From: Rhipidocladum racemiflorum
Lineage: Eukaryota > Streptophyta > Magnoliopsida > Poales > Poaceae
Direction of reading: 5' to 3'
NCBI GenBank assembly: GCA_036346355.1
Contig: CM070572.1
Location: forward strand, 40,771,944-40,835,943
DNA: 64,000 bases
Below the pieces are notes generated by a model. It saw nothing but the letters and a program-made list of their open reading frames with translations, was not told the DNA's origin and made no database searches. The stretch's first letter is position 1. Every line of letters begins with the position of its first letter. A program made the translations under genes and the position numbers. Below, piece after piece: positions 24,113-34,907 of this stretch.

Positions 24113-25266
24113 TTACCTAGCACAACATCTGCAGCCTTCTTGCACTCCTTCTGCAGTTGACATGATTGACTCCCGCCCCTTGCAATGGATTGAGTCTGAT
24201 TTCCACCGTGCATTTCCACGGTTACGTTCGTTCTGTGGCGTCTTGGTGGGGGTGTTGCCAAGGTTGAGGCGCACTGGTGTCACTCCACCCTTGTTAGGAC
24301 AGTTGTTAGCAAAATGCCCTAGCTCCTGACAACTGTAGCAGCGTCTCCCGGCCATCGGTGGCGCTTCTGCTGGGTTTTCACTTGCTGGTGCGAAGTGCAG
24401 AAAATCTCTGTAGGCCGAGAATGCTTGTACCGGTGGGCCAGTTGTTGCTCTGGCGAGAAACCTCGGCAGCTGCGGTACCACCCTAGCTCTTTGTCTTTGG
24501 CGACCACTCTGCTGTGCCATTCTGCGCTTGCGAAAGTCATCCAACTCATGGCGCTTATTCTCCAGTATCAGTGCCTTGTTGACCAGCTCCTGGAAGTCCG
24601 GAAATGTGTGGGTTATCAGTCCCACCTGCAGTCCGGTGTTCAATCCCTTCAAGAAACGGGATTGTCTTGCTTTGTCAGTGGTCACGTCTTCCCGAGCATA
24701 ACGTGCCACCGAGTAAATTTGTTCGTATAGTCGGCCATGATCGCCTCCTTGCTTCAAAGATCTGAACTCCTCTTTCTTCAGATCCATGATGCCCTCCGGC
24801 ACATGGTACTGGCGGAATGCAGTAGTAAATTCTTCCCAAGTTATGTCCTGGGGATTCTCCTGTGTCGCACAGTAATTCTCCCACCACTCAGCTGCTGTGC
24901 CCTCCAGTTGATGAGAGGCATAGAGTACCCTCTCATTCCCATTGCACTGAGTAATGTGCAATTTCCTCTCGATTGACCTAAGCCAATCGTCAGGCCTCCA
25001 AAGGTTAGCATTGCACGAGAAAGTTGGTGGACGGGTTCTCATGAACTCGGATAGCCTGGTCTCGATCTTGAGGCCCCTGGTTGGATCGGGCTGAGTTGAC
25101 GTTGTTGGCGGCAGCCTGGTTGGCTATCTCGCTGCATAGTCTGCAGATCATTGTATGCATCAATTGCGTCTGCAGCGAGGAAAGCTCCTGTGTTACGTGT
25201 GTCAATCAAGCGGTGCACCCCGAGGAGTGGGAGTTTCATCTTTGGTTGCCTCCTGGCGAGATCCAC
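24113..25266 (-). pseudogene. N gag with zinc knuckle
   Basis: The main frame, 25042-24113, carries the retrotransposon gag capsid pattern: LWRPDDWLRSIERKLHITQC, ASHQLEGTAAEWWENYC, TWEEFTTAFRQYHVPEGIMD and ARQSRFLKGLNTGLQ. A single CCHC knuckle, CYSCQELGHFANNC (CX2CX4HX4C), is near residue 235. An N-terminal piece at 25266-25039 is in another frame, so a frameshift lies near 25040. Gag forms particles and packages RNA. Confidence 0.88.
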
Positions 25267-25591
25267 TTCCCACTCTCCAAAGACTTCCGCGAGTGTTCAC
25301 CATCTGCTGATACTCCAACAGTTTAGAGGAAAGTGGAAGAAAGAATAGCCAAGTAGAGGAAACTTATGCAGGGGAGATAGCTTGTAACAAGAACCGGCCA
25401 CTTTTTATTGAAATAAGTATGGTTGCTTATAAGTGCCTAAGGGCCAATGCAACACATACGGACGCACACAGTCATAACACAAGACAGACAGTCACAAACA
25501 AAACAACTCACAACGACTCACACCTAGGCCAACTCTTGGAAATTGAAGACGCGACTCGAACAATTGAGTCCCACACCAACACTTAACTCTC

Positions 25592-26431
25592 TCACTCGTC
25601 CAGAAATCCTGGATGCGGCCCTCCTGGTGGGTAAACCGGCGGGTGAGCTGGCATTGGGGCAAACTGATCCCCATGCCCAACCTCCATAGGCCCTGCAGAC
25701 CCAACTGACTCGTCGAGTCCAGAGACAGCCTGCTCCTGTACTGGCGCCTCCTGCACTGGCGCCTCCTCCTGGGCTGGCACCTCCTGGACCTCCTCGGGAT
25801 CCTCCTCTGGCTCCTCTTCCGGATCCGGTCCCTGACCATATAGAGCCTCCTCTAGCTCCCGCACCCTAGTCACAGCGTGCATGGCGAGCTCCCGGGCCTC
25901 CTGCAAATGAGCCTTTAAAATCTTGACTTCTTCCTGGTTCCCCTGAAGTTCCTCAACCGTTGCATCCATGGCCTCCTCTTGAGCAATCACAAACCTGGCC
26001 ATATGAGTAATAGTGACGTCCTCGTCCTCGATCGGCTCCCGATTGGCGCGAGTGACTCGACACGGATGATGACGGAAAACTGTGCCTCGCAGCTCCCTGG
26101 AATACATGCGGGCAATCTTCCTCATGGCCAACCGTGACGCCTCCTGGATCCCTGCCTCAAATGTGGCCCTCCGGACATGAAAGTACATGGGGCGGCTGGC
26201 TCTTGCCCCATTCCTGGCGTAAACCATCAACCTGGTCTTCCACTCGCGAACCTGTCCTGCCTCTACCACGGTGGTCCCTGTGTAGATGGGACGATCGTAG
26301 CCTCCGAGCACCTGCATCATGCGCCACATCTCGGCGGCGTATCCTCCCAGCTGCTCCGCGGTGGTGTTGTGCATCCTCATCTGCCCAAAACAACTCGTAA
26401 GAACACAACATTTTATAAACATGATAAGCAA
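25592..26431 (-). CDS. Extra ORF upstream of N gag, unknown protein with coiled coil
   Basis: A clean 279-codon frame between the PBS and gag, the longest intact frame of N internal DNA apart from gag. It is not gag, protease or pol. A start at MRMHNTTAEQLGGYAAEM (26380 or 26374) is more likely than 26431, because TTGTTTTGGGCAG just before it looks like a 3' splice site. Residues about 20-135 look globular (tryptophan, arginine and tyrosine rich). About 150-195 is a predicted coiled coil (VEELQGNQEEVKILKAHLQE). The tail is proline/glutamate rich with EEAPVQEAPVQEQAV. I do not know its function; it resembles hypothetical proteins annotated around grass retrotransposons, from memory only. Confidence 0.72.
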   Translation of the reverse strand: MLIMFIKCCVLTSCFGQMRMHNTTAEQLGGYAAEMWRMMQVLGGYDRPIYTGTTVVEAGQVREWKTRLMVYARNGARASRPMYFHVRRATFEAGIQEASRLAMRKIARMYSRELRGTVFRHHPCRVTRANREPIEDEDVTITHMARFVIAQEEAMDATVEELQGNQEEVKILKAHLQEARELAMHAVTRVRELEEALYGQGPDPEEEPEEDPEEVQEVPAQEEAPVQEAPVQEQAVSGLDESVGSAGPMEVGHGDQFAPMPAHPPVYPPGGPHPGFLDE

Positions 26432-26576
26432 CGAAATTTTTCCGAGTAAGACAAGGATCAGAAGAGAGGGAATAAGTCAAGAATCCATTTATTCTCTTGG
26501 CAAATTTTAACTTTAGAAAATAATTTTGTCCTTCTAACGACCATTCTAACTAGGGCAATCCTCTGAGTCAAGCATG

Positions 26577-26592
26577 GCTCACGATACCAACT
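26577..26592 (-). other. N primer-binding site
   Basis: The minus strand reads TTGGTATCGTGAGCC just after the 5' LTR. It is an initiator tRNA-Met-like site in which the usual CAGAG is replaced by CGTGAG. Confidence 0.7.
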
Positions 26593-26593
26593 C

Positions 26594-29500
26594 TGTCGGG
26601 ACCCGAATGCAAATCCGACCCTCTGTGCATTCCGTACTAGTCCAGGATCACGCTAGTACACACAGTAAACAGGTTTTAATATCACATCCATACACAATGG
26701 AAATATAAATAAGTACTTCGATAATTAAAATAAATCGTTGCAAGACCTTAAGGTCACCTTACATTATTCAGCCACGCAGGCTTACTTAAATAAAACATAA
26801 ATAACAATGTAAGCAAAACAATGGATATAAAAGATAGTCTTGTGGCTCCATCTTCCCAAAGGCAACTTGAGTGCGGATGGTCCCTTAATTGTCCCGGCCG
26901 TCGTTGTACTCCTCTTCCCACGCAGCATTGACTCTTCTTGATTTGTTTTTGGTTTGCAAGGGTGAGTATACAACATACTCAACAAGTCATGCAATGTATG
27001 CATGTCTAATAACTATATGCTGTTTTATTCCAAAGGATAGGCTCATTTGGTTCTTTTGCATAAAACAGCATTTTACTTTCAAATACTCATACTAGATTCA
27101 AATTGATAAAACATATTATAATATGAATTTCAAAGTCTTTCATCAATGGTTTGGCACAAAGCCCTAGTCAAATTCTTCATCGACGAAGCCACCCAATTCC
27201 ACATTTTATTTTCGTAAGATCTAACCCTTGATCAGTAATCCTCGAGCTTTGTCGATTACCGTGGGCCGGCTATTCGAATAGTTTTGACACACTCTGCAGA
27301 GGTTGTACATTTTACCCACATGATACGCCTCACACCACAAAGGCGATTAACCATAACGTAAGCTTTTGAAACTTCTGCCTACACTAATGACCCTCTCCGG
27401 TTTGTGCCATACACCATCCCTTCCTTAACAAGGCGAAGTATGGGACCGACAACACCGTTGGATAGGGTACCAAGCCGTAGCTCCCAGACGCTCCCCGCAT
27501 GATTACCCCAATGTAATCACACCCTTAGGTATCGAGGTAAGACTTGAGAATCCTACTAGACTAAGACTGCCCCACACCAGCCATGTGGTTGTACGAAGGC
27601 CCAGTTCAAAGGCTTGCAAGGTTAAGTCCTTAATCGCCCAAGGCAAGGCATCCATCTCACAACCCCGACCCAAAACATCTCACATCGCTCATCCCAAGGC
27701 CGCAAAGGTCTGTTTCTCAATATCTGTGCCATAAAGGCCCACCTCGGCATAAAGCCTCATACCACTTGCCCTGCACTAAATCTTTTCCCCACCCTTGTTC
27801 AACTATTGTGCAACACATGCCAACAGTAACTTCAGTTACCATGTAGAACCACGAAGGTACCTACACTTCACATCTTCCCGTGACAAGTTCACACTTAATA
27901 TTTCAAAATCATCTCACTTGTCATTAGTCAATATTATTTTGCTTATTTTGAAACAAGGTTCACGTAAGCACAACTAAGCATCTAGTCACGGTCTAGCCTC
28001 CCGTGTTGGCACAATCATATTATCCAACATTTTAATCCCAACTTAAGGTAACAAGGAAACATATGACATACAAATAATATTAACAAGGGTGAGTTAACAA
28101 TTAGGTTGATTAACTAATTACCCAAATTAAATTATTTATTTTACTCAACATAACATGCATACTTTAAATCGAAATATATATTTAAAATGCTAGGATCAAA
28201 ATGGTCAAAGCACGACTTGCCTTCAAATAGCTGATACTCTTGATCTAAGTCTTGAGCTTGGTCTTCGACTTCCACACTCCCGCTCAGATCAACGTCTACG
28301 CGTAGCAAACAACCAGGTAAACACACAATCGAAAAAAATGCCGCAAATCAAATTAATGCGTAATTTCGCGAAAACTTCTAGAAAATTAGTTTAGCATATT
28401 CTAAGATTTATAAAATTTATTTCGATATTTTGACACGTATAGTTTAGTAGTTACAAAATTCGCAAGTTTGGACTTTCCGCAAATAATTTAACAGTATAAA
28501 TTTAATTATAAAATTTCACAAAAATTACTGTAGAAAGGTATTAATATTTACTAATTTACAAAATTTGTTGCAAGCGATTCGGACTTAAAACGAATTTGTA
28601 GCGAAAAAGAGAAAATTCGCTATTTCTTAAAATGTTCATGTACAACTAATCTTTCTAGCTTCCTATGATCAAGCATCGCTCAATGCATGACATCGTACAC
28701 GGCGAGACTTGGACTCGTACACGCGCGCGCATTGGCGTAGTAGTCACATATGCATTACTGGTTCCTGCGTGTATTCGAATACTTACTAACGTATATACAC
28801 TAGTACATATATATACACACATTTACACGCAGACCATTCAACTAATATACGTATACATATGGAAGATTATACTAGCGAATCGGTCGAACAAATACGTACG
28901 GACCACCGAAAATAATCGCATGTAGGCATATATATACACTCCGTTCTAGCCAACATGTATATACGCTAAAGTATACGTTCATCCGTCCAAACCGTATATA
29001 CATTTATGCGGCCAAAAATCTACTTTCTCCGACTAACTATATATATACGCTAATAAAATATATATATAAGGAAACAAACATGCGTATTATCGTATGTAGG
29101 CGCAACTATAGATGATGGGATCAACTAATCGACGGAGACGGAGTGCGCAAAAAGAAAAAGAAGTACCGATCTACGACGGCAGTAGCGTAGAAAGAAGACG
29201 ACGTGGCCGGAATGTGCGCTCGCGATGTAGACGACAACGACGACTACGGCAACGTCCACGTCTGCGGCGTCGGCGACCACGGCGACTACTGGCGCGGCGT
29301 TAGCGACCACGAGGCGTAGTCGTCAGACACGGCAGCGGCGACCACGCACTACGCGGCGGGCGGCGGCGGCGACGGCGACGGCAACAAGATGGCAAAGTGG
29401 CGGCAAGGTAATGGAAATGGTATGGCTAGAGAATACAAGGAAGAATGGAAAGACGTGATGGCTAGTAGTGGTCGGAGAAAGGGAAAAAAATGGAATGAAG

Positions 29501-30384
29501 CAATATATGGAGAACTCACGTGTGTGTGGAGGAAGGAAATCATGCATGCATGCTAGTGGGAGTGGAAACGGTGGAATGCGAAAATAACTAGTAACTACCG
29601 GAACAATTGATTCGTGCGCATTGAAGAGAAATTGGCTGGCAAGGAAAAGAAACGGCATGCATGAAGAACGGCTGGAAATCAAATGGGTTCAGGAGGAAAC
29701 GCCTGCCTTCTAGGTGTAACCACACATGCACGCAAGGATCGACATCACGCTTGCATGAAGCACCGCTTAAACATGCACTCGTGGCTGGAAAGAAACAATG
29801 CATCTGATTCACGTACGCATACATGGTGAGAAAGGAATTGATTAGCACTCCTTGAATCACACACCCACAAAACGCTCAAGCAAGGATTCGTGCATAACCC
29901 CCCCAAAAAACAATACGTATAGACCTATATGTATATATACACACGCGTATACATCCTCAAGCGAGTTTAGGAGAAAAAAAAAATAACAGGAGATTCTAAA
30001 AATCTGGAAAATTCCTCTAAAATACTAGGAACTATTTGGGCCCTAACGAAGTTGGTTTCGCGAATTTTCGACGCATAGATTTTCCGTAATAAATCTTTTA
30101 GTGAATCAGACACCTGTACCGATTTTTATAAAATCAACGACGTACGTTATATAACATATTTTTCGAAAATATTTGAAGCGAACACTCTCGTCTACCAATT
30201 ATCTTAATTATAAACAAGATTTTAATTTTTATGTTTATTCGAAAATGCATGATCTTTATTTATCGTGGTTATTTCAATAGACTTGAATCCGAATTGACCG
30301 CGAAGACTTTAAATAATTTCTGAAAAATTCAAATAAACCAAGAAACACACTAAATATATTAGAAGAAATTTTTAGGCTGTTACA
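26594..30384 (-). repeat. 5' LTR of N (3791 bp)
   Basis: Partner of 17000-20783, beginning TGTCGGGACCCGAATGC and ending GCTGTTACA. The pair align along their whole length. Differences are many tiny indels and substitutions, concentrated at CG-containing or CTG-like spots, rather than scattered transitions. Confidence 0.93.
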
Positions 30385-30389
30385 GGTGT
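30385..30389. other. Target-site duplication of N, right copy
   Basis: GGTGT directly after the N right LTR and at the end of the B RT/RNase H reading frame. Confidence 0.93.
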
Positions 30390-31410
30390 GGCGGCCAGGT
30401 AGAGCAAGAGGACCTCTCCCACTTTTGGTGTGGTCAAGACCGGGGGTCTCGACAGATATAGCTTAAGTTCTTTGAAAGAGCGGTTTGCTTCCTCTGTCCA
30501 AGTGAAACCGTCGTGCTTCCGTAGCGCCTTGAAGAAAGGTAGGCCACGTTCCCCGAGCCGTGAGATGAAACGACTTAAGGCCGCCATTCTCCCGGTCAGG
30601 GACTGGACCTCCCGCGTGCAAGTCGGTGGTCGCATGTTCTCGACGGCTTCTATCTTCTCTGGGTTGGCCCCGATCCCTTGTGGGCCGATCATGTAGCCGA
30701 GCACCTTGCCGGCTTTGACCTCGAACACACATTTTTCAGGGTTTAACTTTATTCGATGTTTGCCAAGGTTATGAAAGGTTTCCTCCAGGTCGGATACGTG
30801 AGCCGAGGCCGTCTTGCTTTTTACGACTATGTCGTCTACATATACTTCTAGGTTCCGACCTATTTGGTCCGAGAAGGTTTTCTGCATGAGGCGCTGGAAG
30901 GTTGCTCCAGCGTTCCTTAGGCCGAAGGACATGGTCGTATAGCAGAACGTGCCGAACGGCGTGATGAAGGAAGTCTTCTCTTCATCGTCGGGCGATATGC
31001 CGATCTGGTGGTAACCTGAATAGGCGTCCAGGAAACTCATCGCCGAGTCGGCCGCTAAGGCCAATTAACCGGTCTATCCGAGGTAGCGGGAAGTTGTCTT
31101 TGGGGCACGCGGCATTCAGTCCTGTGTGATCGACACACATGCGCCACTTTCCTCCCTTTTTCTTCACGATAACCGGATTGGCCAGCCAATCGGAGTGATC
31201 GACTTCTCGTATAAAATTGGCTTTGAGGAGCTTGTCCAGCTCCTCTCTGATGATGGCTTGCTTCTCCGGGGAGAAGCGCCTGAGCTTCTGCCGTACAGGC
31301 CTTTTATCAGGCCGAACTGCTAGCCTGTGCTCGACGACCTCCCTTGGGACTCCGGGCATGTCGGACGGTTCCCAGGCAAACGTGTCCGCGTTTCTCCGGA
31401 GGAAGGCCAC
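30390..31410 (-). pseudogene. B reverse transcriptase
   Basis: Two overlapping frames, 31410-30982 and 31064-30372, together cover RT. Visible: KKKGGKWRMCVDHTGLNAAC, CPKDNFPLPRIDRLI, FLDAYSGYHQI (catalytic D in block A), YTTMSFGLRNAGATFQR, and the catalytic YVDDIVVKS. Thumb and connection follow: NPEKCVFEV, VLGYMIGPQGI, FFKALRKHDGFTWTEE and LLLYLAATP just before the N insertion. One frameshift lies near 31050. The active-site aspartates are intact. Confidence 0.9.
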
Positions 31411-31422
31411 GAGCTCGAGTTC

Positions 31423-32028
31423 CTATTTAGGATCTAGGGAAGCCCCCACGTGTACGACCTTGTCTGGCTCCGCGTCACACAATGGGATGGCCTTGGTTTC
31501 TCCTCCGGCTTGGAGGCTAGCCTTGGGCCGGGAACTCCTCGGCTCTTGCTCGGGCCCGCGCTGGGGCAGCTGTCCGACCATGTCCAACGCCCTCTCGTCG
31601 CAGTTTAGAGCTGCTTTCGGGCTTCCCTTGACCGTGATCACGCCGCCGGGGCCGGGGACCTTCAAGCATTGGTACCCGTGATGAGTGGCGGCCATGAATT
31701 TGGCGAGCGCTGGCCGGCCCAGGATGGCGTTGTAAGCCGACTCGAAGTCGACCACTTCGAACGTGATCAGTTCCGTTCGGAAGTTGCTCGGGTTGCCGAA
31801 CGTTACTGGCAGGACGATCTGGCCGAGCGGCCTGACCGACGTTCCGGGCACTATTCCATAGAACGGGACCACCAAGCTTTTGATCTTGGAGCGAGGGATT
31901 TGCATCTCGTCCAAGACCTTGGCGGATATCAGGTCTAGGGAGCTCCCGCAATCCACAAGGACCCGACCTACCGCGGTGTTGCAGATCGTTGGGCTAACGA
32001 CCATCGGAAGCCTTTGGGGTTTTGTCAT
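31423..32028 (-). CDS. B aspartic protease region
   Basis: Open frame of 201 codons between gag and RT. GRVLVDCGSSLDLISA has the DxGS-type catalytic motif of retropepsins (cysteine at the second place, seen in some Tat elements). LIFEVV-like and AYNAILGRPALAKF blocks follow, the second being the conserved ILGR motif. It would process the gag-pol polyprotein. The upstream gag frame stops at 32086 and RT begins in another frame, so polyprotein continuity is lost or needs frameshifting. Confidence 0.85.
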   Translation of the reverse strand: MTKPQRLPMVVSPTICNTAVGRVLVDCGSSLDLISAKVLDEMQIPRSKIKSLVVPFYGIVPGTSVRPLGQIVLPVTFGNPSNFRTELITFEVVDFESAYNAILGRPALAKFMAATHHGYQCLKVPGPGGVITVKGSPKAALNCDERALDMVGQLPQRGPEQEPRSSRPKASLQAGGETKAIPLCDAEPDKVVHVGASLDPK

Positions 32029-32085
32029 CCCTAGGGGGCAGTCGTCCTTGGAGAAGGTGATCGGCAGCTCGGACCACTTGAGCTG

Positions 32086-33310
32086 CTAGACAGGAGGCTT
32101 CCCCTGAGTGACACGAAGCACCTCGCGAGCGGCTTCCTTTAGCTCCCGACGCGACCCGTAGGCGGCGGAGCCCCCGAATATCACAGCGATGTGGTTTCTC
32201 GGCTCCTGGTATTCCATGTCGGTATCTTGTTCCTCGGCGGGTTTCTTGCCCTTGACGTCTTCCAACTCGGGGAGCGTGGGCATGGGACCCTTACCATTGT
32301 AGAACTGCTCCAGGCGGGAGGCCCATGTTCTGCAGTTCCGAAGGTCGTGCCCATGCGCCTGGTGGAGCGGGCAGAAATAGGCGCTAGCCCGTCCGCCTTG
32401 GTCGCCGCGTTTTTGGTCGTCCCGGTTTTGCTCGTTGTTCCGCTGGACCGGTCGACCCTTTCCTTTCGGGGCTCCACCCCTATACGACTGCGAGGCCGAT
32501 CGTTGTCTTTCGATAGCTGCCACCATGTCGGAGACAGAGGGTTTTTTCTTCTTTTTGATCTTTTTCTCGATAGAGCTCACGCTCTTTCTACCGACGCCCT
32601 TCGAGCCTGGCCGAGGGCAGCTTTCTTCGCCCAAAGAGCTTCTTCCACTGGACCGCTTCGTCCGCGTTGGCATAACGGTCGGCCATGCGGAACAGCTCGT
32701 TCGCTGTGATGTCTGGGTGAATTTCGAGGTCTTGAGTAAAGCGGATGTCTCGAACCCCGAACTTGAAGGCCTGGACAACCGCCTCGTCTGAGATGCTCGG
32801 GATGGAATTCCGCACTTGCATGAAGCGCTGGACGAACTGGCGCAAGGTCTCGCCCTCCGTCTGTATCAGACGCTCAAGGTCGCGTTCCTTTCCCGGGCGG
32901 ACATAGCAACTCTGGAAGTTAGCTCGGAGAGTGCTGCTCAGCTGTGCCCAGGACCGGATCGAGTTTTCCTTCTGGTTAAATAGCCACGTCCGGGCCGGCC
33001 CATCCAGCACTGTAGGCAGAAAGTTAGCCATGACCCTTTCATCACCCCCGGCGGCTAGAATGGCCGTGGTGTAGATCGAGAGAAACTCGTCGGGGTTCTG
33101 AGTCCCATCGAATCTCTCGATGTGACCCGGCTTGAACCTTGTCGGCCAGGTCACACGTCGTAGCGACGTCGCGAACGCCCGCACCAAAACAGGATCGTCG
33201 GGACGGTCACCACGCAGCGCCGGCGGTCGGGCGATCCCCACCACCGAGCCCGAGGTTAGTGGGCCCAGCGAGAGAATACCTCCTACGCTGTAGGATGGAG
33301 AGTGGCCCAA
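32086..33310 (-). pseudogene. B gag: capsid and zinc-knuckle-like region
   Basis: Frame 33310-32588 holds the capsid, with GHIERFDGTQNPDEFLSIYT, FLPTVLDGPARTWLF, RDLERLIQTEGETLRQFVQR and IPSISDEAVVQAFKFGVRD, matching the retrotransposon gag family in Tat elements. A frameshift near 32600-32700 moves to 32778-32086, with a lysine-rich stretch, then CPLHQAHGHDLRNC, the C/H cluster that stands for the zinc knuckle in this lineage. The frame ends in LRVTQGKPPV. Confidence 0.87.
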
Positions 33311-33708
33311 GAGGAATGTTCGGCCCGGTTCTGCTCGTGGCTCGCATTCGCCGGTCCCGAGGAGCCCCGGGAATTGCTCCGGTGCCTCCGAGCCCGGTCA
33401 GGCCTTCGCCGGCCACTCTGAGTGCGCCGCGTGAGTCATCGGTGGAGGCGCTCGGACGCCGGCCGGGCGCGTTCGAGGAATTGCTCTGGCGTCCCTTTTC
33501 TGAGGCTTCCGCCGCTTTATGTCTGTGGCGATTTCCTCGAGGTCGTCGGCCACGGCCGCGCCCATGGCTTCTAGGTCGACCGCTCAGAAACTCTCTCGAG
33601 GTTGCGTACCACCGTGGCTGAGGGCTTGAAGGCGTTTCCCTTTCGAACGCGGGGTGACGAAGCTCGTTCGTCGTCGCTGGCCTCGAGTCCGTGACGCTGC
33701 GGAAATTC

Positions 33709-34182
33709 TCACGGACTTCGCCCTGGTCTTATCGGTCGTGCCACCTCGGACTTGCCGGCGTAAGCTGGCCAAAGGTCCGATTCGAAGATGCCTGGCAGGT
33801 GCTCCTTGGCCGCCTCGTAGCGGTGAAGACGCGCCGGCCGGATTTGCTCCTCGACATTTCCATCCTCCTCCGCAACGAAGACGTTACGGGATTGGACGGA
33901 TCGTGAGGGGGACATCACGGTGTCTCCCCGTGAAGCGGTCCCCTGGTCGAGCTCGAAAAGGTCGGAGATGTCCAGACCATCGTAGAGCCCATCATACTCG
34001 TCGTCCGAGAGGGCGTCGAGCCGAGCGAAGAATCGCTTCCGGCGGCGGTTTCGCGAGAAGCTCCGGGAACCGTCGTGATTCCCAAGGCCGGCGACGTTAG
34101 CGGCCCCATTGTCGAAGAACTGCTTGTCTTCTTCCTCAATTCTGGGGGCGCCGAGGCCCTGGCGATCTTGGGAATTTGTCAT
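33709..34182 (-). pseudogene. B gag N-terminal region
   Basis: Likely gag start MTNSQDRQGLGAPRIEEED at 34182, 33 bases downstream of the PBS. The 194-codon open frame extends back into the LTR, but that part is not expected to be translated. It has an acidic DALSDDEYDGLYDGLD stretch. Between 33709 and 33310 the frame is broken. No domain recognised. Confidence 0.6.
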
Positions 34183-34214
34183 CCTCCGGGATTCCTCACG
34201 AAAGGGAAAGTCGG

Positions 34215-34232
34215 TCCCCACGGACGGCGCCA
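34215..34232 (-). other. B primer-binding site
   Basis: The minus strand reads TGGCGCCGTCCGTGGGGA two bases after the 5' LTR. The first ten bases fit the complement of a tRNA ending GACGGCGCCA (tRNA-Asp type, common in Tat/Athila); the rest is imperfect. Confidence 0.75.
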
Positions 34233-34234
34233 GC

Positions 34235-34907
34235 TGTCGATGATTGGGGAGCAGGCCCCCACCGAGCTTACTTGTTGGTGGAGGGACCAACCGCGACCCC
34301 TTCTTGCATGATGAGATACTCAGAGGGGTGACTCACTGGACTTCAACAGGCAGAGACACTGTAGTTTACCCTGGTTCGGGCCTCTCAAGAAAGAGATAAT
34401 AGCCCTACTCCAGCTAGTGTATATCTTTGTGCAGAAAAAGTTATCTCCCTTGTCTTACCGTTTGTCTGTCTGCTGTCCCCTCATGATGGGGACGCTTTTA
34501 TAACTTACAAAGGATTGAATCGTATTGGCCCCACTACCCCACGTTTGGACCTCGTCCAAACGTGGCAACCGGTGGATCCTACAACTTCGCCACGCTCCCG
34601 CGGGGAACGTAACGGGCTAACAGAGGTTACGCTCGGGTGGTTACCCCCGCCGATCTCGAGATCGCGATAGGTCGGCCGATAGCCGGCACCGAGCTCGGAC
34701 ATCTTACCCGAACTCAAGCTCGGAATCGACTGAAATACGTGGCATTCCAGGTCCCACCAGAGCGGTTCGGAACTGGCCGGAATACGTAGCCTTCCAGGTT
34801 CTGACTAGCCCGTCCAGGGTAACGACCTCCTGGTGGCTCGGGCGGAAGCGAGCTTGGTCGTTGGTGGCACCCGAGGTAATTTATAGGAATTACCCGACCC
34901 CCCGACA
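34235..34907 (-). repeat. 5' LTR of B (673 bp)
   Basis: Starts TGTCGATGATTGGGGAGCAG and ends CCGACCCCCCGACA; the partner of 9940-10612. It is adjacent to the PBS at 34215-34232, so it drives transcription of gag-pol on the minus strand. Confidence 0.92.
34494..34504 (-). promoter_or_regulatory. TATA box in B 5' LTR
   Basis: The minus strand reads GTTATAAAAGC, a good plant TATA box about 400 bases into the LTR, where the U3/R boundary is expected. The same word occurs in the left LTR at 10196-10206. Start site inferred only. Confidence 0.6.

Larger units (their letters stand above)
17000..30384 (-). mobile_element. Element N: chromovirus nested in B RNase H
   Basis: A 13.4-kb element with LTRs of 3784 and 3791 bp (TGTCGGGACC...CTGTTACA), flanked by a perfect 5-bp target duplication GGTGT at 16995-16999 and 30385-30389. 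Minus-strand order from the right: 5' LTR, PBS, an extra ORF, gag with zinc knuckle, protease, RT, RNase H, integrase, chromodomain-like C-terminus, PPT, 3' LTR. The long LTRs, CX2CX4HX4C gag and integrase tail place it near Tekay among chromoviruses. Integrase core and parts of RT are broken. It is younger than B, which it interrupts. Confidence 0.92.
9940..34907 (-). mobile_element. Element B: Tat-type Ty3/gypsy element, split by element N
   Basis: Matching 673-bp LTRs at 9940-10612 and 34235-34907 with TGTCG...CGACA ends bound a minus-strand element. From right to left: PBS, gag, protease, RT, RNase H, [element N], RNase H, integrase, a plus-strand antisense gene, PPT. Without N and its extra target copy, B is about 11.6 kb. 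Flanks AAAGC (9935-9939) and AAAAC (34908-34912) match at 4 of 5 bases and are the probable target duplication. The TGGCGCCGTC-type PBS, CPLHQAHGHDLRNC gag motif and PF04195-like antisense gene place it in the Tat lineage. LTRs look very similar, so insertion was recent. Confidence 0.9.

Noticed and set aside
33139..33621. 160-codon plus-strand ORF over B gag
   Set aside because: Shadow of the gag region on the other strand; no domain or splice context, unlike the antisense gene near the PPT.
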